DNA from: DATHVR01 sp035461175
GTDB lineage: Bacteria > Actinomycetota > Acidimicrobiia > Spongiisociales > ZC4RG35
Assembly: GCA_035461175.1 (NCBI GenBank)
Contig: DATHVR010000083.1
Coordinates: forward strand, 1 to 8,898
Direction: 5' to 3'
Length of the DNA: 8,898 bases
Positions 6,877-8,898 of the stretch are shown one piece after another. Below the pieces are notes generated by a model that was given only the letters and a program-made list of their open reading frames with translations, did no database searches and was not told the origin of the DNA. The first letter of the stretch is position 1; every line of letters starts with the position of its first letter. A program made the position numbers and the translations under genes.

Positions 6877-6906
6877 TTGGCACCGGCCGCGGTGGCCGAG
6901 TAGCGT
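6877..6906 (+). promoter_or_regulatory. Promoter of the oxidoreductase/shikimate dehydrogenase-like pair
   Basis: A -35 box TTGGCA (6877-6882) and a -10 box TAGCGT (6901-6906) are separated by 18 bases, a good housekeeping-sigma layout. Transcription would begin near 6913, inside the operator at 6912-6925. It lies just after the second LacI stop codon (6869-6871). Confidence 0.6.
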
Positions 6907-6911
6907 ACCGT

Positions 6912-6925
6912 GGAAAGCGGTTTCC
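6912..6925. promoter_or_regulatory. LacI-type operator at the Region B promoter
   Basis: GGAAAGCGGTTTCC is palindromic at 12 of 14 positions (GGAAANCGNTTTCC) around a central CG. It covers the predicted transcription start, a position from which a bound repressor would block initiation. Its core GAAAGCGGTTTC differs from the 3944-3955 unit at one base. The adjacent LacI gene (5801-6871) is the most likely source of its binder. Confidence 0.75.
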
Positions 6926-6945
6926 TAGGCGGTGGACGCCGAACG

Positions 6946-6952
6946 AAAGGAG
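6946..6952 (+). promoter_or_regulatory. Ribosome binding site of the luciferase-like gene
   Basis: AAAGGAG ends 6 bases before the ATG at 6959 and only 3 before the ATG at 6956. It therefore favours the second of the two consecutive ATG codons and rules against the in-frame GTG at 6932, which lies upstream of it. Confidence 0.7.
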
Positions 6953-6958
6953 TCGATG

Positions 6959-7972
6959 ATGAACAACGTTGAACGGTTCGGGGTGTTCCTGCCCTCCTTC
7001 GTCTGGGCGGACGACGGGCCCGAACGGGCTCGGGGGATCATCGACTTCTCCCGTCAGGTGGAGGATCTGGGCTTCGAGTCGATCTTCATCACCGACCACC
7101 TCTTCGCCGCCAAGCAGTTCTACTCGGTCAATTTCCTGGAGCCGATCTCGGCGTTGTCGCTGGTGGCGGGGGTGACAGAGCGGGTCAAGCTGGGCACCTC
7201 GGTGATGGTGGTGCCGATCCGCGAGCCGGTGCTGTTGGCCAAGCAGCTGGCGACGCTGCATTTCCTGTCGGCGGGGCGGATGATCCTGGGGGCGGGGATC
7301 GGCTGGTATCCGCCCGAGTACGCCGCCACCGGGGTCAAGAAGTCCGAGCGGGGGGCGCGCACCGACGAGATCCTCGACATCATCATGCCGCTGCTGGAGG
7401 GTGAGGAGATCACCTACGACGGTGAGTTCTACTCGATCGAGAACGTGACGATCGAGCCACGGCTGGCCGAGCGGCCCGAGGTGTGGATCGGGGGCGGCTC
7501 CCAGCTGGCCGACCCGGGTTCACCGGACCTGCCCCGGTTCGTGGAGGCGGTCAAGAAGCGGATCCTCAAGTCGGAAGGCTGGATCCCCCGCCCGACCTGT
7601 CCGCCCGAGGACATCGCCCGGGATTGGGAGGAGCTGCAGACCTACCTGAGCGAGCACGGCCGCGACCCCTCGACGCTGACGGTTGCCCATGAGAACTTCG
7701 TCCATGTGGTCCTGACCAACGACCGGGACAAGGCGCTGGCCGAACAGCACGACGCCTTCCTCAAGGTGATGAGCAGCGCCCGCGGCCCCGAGTACCTGGA
7801 GAAGGTGTACCTGTTCGGCACCCCCGACGACATCATCGAATCGCTCCAGGCCCGCATCGACGCCGGGGTGCAGCGGTTCATGCTCCACACCATGACCCCC
7901 GACCCCGGCCAGCTCGAAGACTGGGTCACCGAGATCATCGCCCACGTCCGCTTCCCCGAGGACGAGGCGTGA
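6959..7972 (+). CDS. LLM-class (luciferase-like) flavin/F420-dependent oxidoreductase
   Basis: This 337-residue protein is a luciferase-like TIM-barrel oxidoreductase. The N-terminal strand FGVFLPSF, then DLGFESIFITDHLF, the block ERVKLGTSVMVVPIREPVLLAKQLATLHFLSAGRM (written here in part) and GAGIGWYPPEY are typical of the group that includes the F420-dependent TIGR03619-type enzymes; FMN use is also possible. A further conserved stretch is PEVWIGGGS. Members catalyse hydride transfer or monooxygenation on diverse substrates. The start was set at ATG 6959 by Shine-Dalgarno spacing; ATG 6956 is nearly equivalent. The stop overlaps the next start as GTGA, so the two proteins are probably made together. 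Expression is likely controlled by the second LacI regulator through the operator at 6912-6925. Substrate unknown. Confidence 0.9.
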   Translation: MNNVERFGVFLPSFVWADDGPERARGIIDFSRQVEDLGFESIFITDHLFAAKQFYSVNFLEPISALSLVAGVTERVKLGTSVMVVPIREPVLLAKQLATLHFLSAGRMILGAGIGWYPPEYAATGVKKSERGARTDEILDIIMPLLEGEEITYDGEFYSIENVTIEPRLAERPEVWIGGGSQLADPGSPDLPRFVEAVKKRILKSEGWIPRPTCPPEDIARDWEELQTYLSEHGRDPSTLTVAHENFVHVVLTNDRDKALAEQHDAFLKVMSSARGPEYLEKVYLFGTPDDIIESLQARIDAGVQRFMLHTMTPDPGQLEDWVTEIIAHVRFPEDEA

Positions 7973-8796
7973 GTCGCCGGGTGGCCCTGATCGGGTCACC
8001 CCTTCGCCGCCGCCATTCGGCGGTGATGCACAATGCCGCCTTCCGCCACTTCGGTATCGACGCCCGCTACGAGCTGTTGGAACTCGCCGCGGACGGCGTC
8101 GCCGCTTTCGTGGAGGGGGCACGGGAGCCCGCCTGGTTGGGCTTTCAGGTCACGGCTCCCTACAAGCGCCGGGTGAGCGAACTGGTCGACGCCGTCGAGC
8201 CGGAGACGGAGCGGATCGGGGCGGTGAACACGGTCGAGCGACGAGCCGACGGCTCCCTGCTGGGATTCAACACCGACGCCCCCGGGTGGGCCCTGTCGGT
8301 CGAAACGGACCTGGGGCGCACCCTGGCCGGGGCTCGGGTGGCGGTGGCCGGAGCCGGCGGCGCCGCCCGGGCGGTGGTGATGGCCTCCCTCGGCGGCGGC
8401 GCCGAGCGGGTGACCGTCGCCGCCCGGCGTCCCCAAGCGGCTGCCGAACTGGCTGAAGCCGCCGGAGACGACCGGGTGGAGCCGGTGGCATTGGGGCACG
8501 CCTTCGATGCCGTTCTGCGGGAGACCGACCTGGCCGTCAACGCCACCACGGTGGGCATGGTCGATCCGGGAGTGCCCTTCGACCCGGCTTACCTTTCCGC
8601 CACCGCGGCCGTTTTCGACCTGGTCTATGTCCCCGCCGAGACCGAACTCATGACCCGGGCCCGTTCGCTCAGCCTGGCGGCCGTCAACGGAATGGGGATG
8701 CTGGTGGCCCAGGCCGACCTGGCCTTCACCCGCTGGACGGGCCGGTCGGGAGCCGCCGGGGTGATGCGCACCGCCCTGGAAGAAATCGCAACCTGA
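7969..8796 (+). CDS. Shikimate dehydrogenase family protein (AroE-like)
   Basis: This 275-residue protein has the two-domain shikimate/quinate dehydrogenase layout and usual length. The substrate domain keeps K66 in VTAPYK, N87 in AVNT and D103 in NTDAPGW, the expected catalytic and substrate residues. The nucleotide domain has AGAGGAARAV (127-136), NATTVGM (191-197) and NGMGMLVAQADLAF (240-253). The N-terminal carboxylate-binding motif, normally HS.SP..HN, reads RRHSAVMHN, so the first serine aligns with R15, the second is kept as S17, and proline becomes A18. This departs from true AroE and suggests a different substrate. The GTG start at 7969 overlaps the previous stop (GTGA), with GAGGA (7958-7962) 6 bases upstream. 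Coupling to a luciferase-like enzyme under a LacI operator argues for catabolism rather than aromatic amino-acid synthesis. It ends the unit. Confidence 0.88.
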   Translation: MSRRVALIGSPLRRRHSAVMHNAAFRHFGIDARYELLELAADGVAAFVEGAREPAWLGFQVTAPYKRRVSELVDAVEPETERIGAVNTVERRADGSLLGFNTDAPGWALSVETDLGRTLAGARVAVAGAGGAARAVVMASLGGGAERVTVAARRPQAAAELAEAAGDDRVEPVALGHAFDAVLRETDLAVNATTVGMVDPGVPFDPAYLSATAAVFDLVYVPAETELMTRARSLSLAAVNGMGMLVAQADLAFTRWTGRSGAAGVMRTALEEIAT

Positions 8797-8801
8797 GGTT
8801 T

Positions 8802-8897
8802 GGCTGTACCAGGGCGGTGCACAACTCTCTCGAGTTCGCCGACGGCGACGGCGTCGACATCGTTCTGGAGAGACTTTTGTACCGTGACGGTACAGCC
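8802..8897. repeat. 9-base inverted repeat flanking the downstream spacer
   Basis: GGCTGTACC at 8802-8810 is matched exactly by its complement GGTACAGCC at 8889-8897, 78 bases apart. The right arm overlaps the compact palindrome at 8878-8894. It could be a pair of regulator half-sites or chance; no transposase, target duplication or terminator-like T-run accompanies it. Confidence 0.45.
8878..8894. promoter_or_regulatory. TetR-like operator palindrome near the window end
   Basis: TGTACCGTGACGGTACA is a perfect 8-base inverted repeat around a single G. Its size, tight symmetry and the TAC..GTA arms resemble operators of TetR-family repressors. It lies downstream of the shikimate dehydrogenase-like gene and probably serves a gene beyond the window edge; which one cannot be told. 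Confidence 0.55.
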
Positions 8898-8898
8898 G

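Noticed and set aside
5822..7261. A 479-codon minus-strand open frame spanning the second LacI gene and the start of the luciferase-like gene.
   Set aside because: It is antisense to two clear protein families and crosses a promoter and operator. Its translation is rich in R, Q, H and G with no recognisable domain, as expected for a GC-rich shadow frame.
8802..8897. Insertion-element or attachment-site ends marked by the 9-base inverted repeat.
   Set aside because: The interval holds no transposase or integrase and no flanking target duplication. Regulator half-sites explain the repeat more simply.
8817..8898. An open plus-strand frame from a GTG at 8817 to the window end (VHNSLEFADGDG...), possibly the 5' end of the next gene.
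   Set aside because: Its third codon positions are fairly GC-rich, but there is no well-placed ribosome site, other frames are also open, and it runs through the TetR-like palindrome. It is too short to support a gene.

Overview
The window is strongly G+C-rich by eye, uses GTG starts alongside ATG, carries TANNNT -10 boxes placed right in front of start codons, and encodes a luciferase-like oxidoreductase of the type usually tied to cofactor F420. Together these suggest a high-GC Actinomycetota bacterium (moderate confidence; no rRNA or marker gene is present to place it further). The region is densely coding: eight full-length genes, no gap above 300 bases, and no tRNA, rRNA, CRISPR array or insertion sequence that I can see.

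Region A (about 50-5013) is a four-gene minus-strand operon read from 3905 down to 50, with a divergent LacI-family regulator at 3994-5013. In transcription order the operon encodes a Gfo/Idh/MocA NAD(P)-dependent oxidoreductase, a DUF993 protein of the dihydrodipicolinate-synthase/aldolase superfamily, a TauE/SafE membrane transporter, and a sugar phosphate isomerase/epimerase-type TIM barrel. Junctions are an ATGA overlap, an abutting TGA-ATG, and an 11-base gap, so it is almost certainly one transcript. The enzyme set fits oxidation of a sugar, cyclitol or glycoside to a keto-sugar, followed by isomerisation or elimination and carbon-carbon cleavage. The substrate cannot be read from the sequence.

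Region B (5018-8796) holds a minus-strand 2-keto-4-pentenoate hydratase-like gene that ends 4 bases from the end of the first LacI gene, a second LacI regulator divergent from it, and then a luciferase-like oxidoreductase translationally coupled (GTGA overlap) to a shikimate dehydrogenase-like protein. The promoter of this last pair can be read as TTGGCA-N18-TAGCGT with a LacI-type operator at the expected transcription start.

The two regions are linked by regulation. Two abutting 12-base operator-like units lie between the divergent genes of Region A, and a third copy of the same motif, G(A/C)AANCGGTTTC, lies at the Region B promoter. This suggests one sugar- or glycoside-responsive regulon with two LacI paralogues. 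The last 102 bases hold a TetR-like palindrome that probably serves a gene beyond the window edge.
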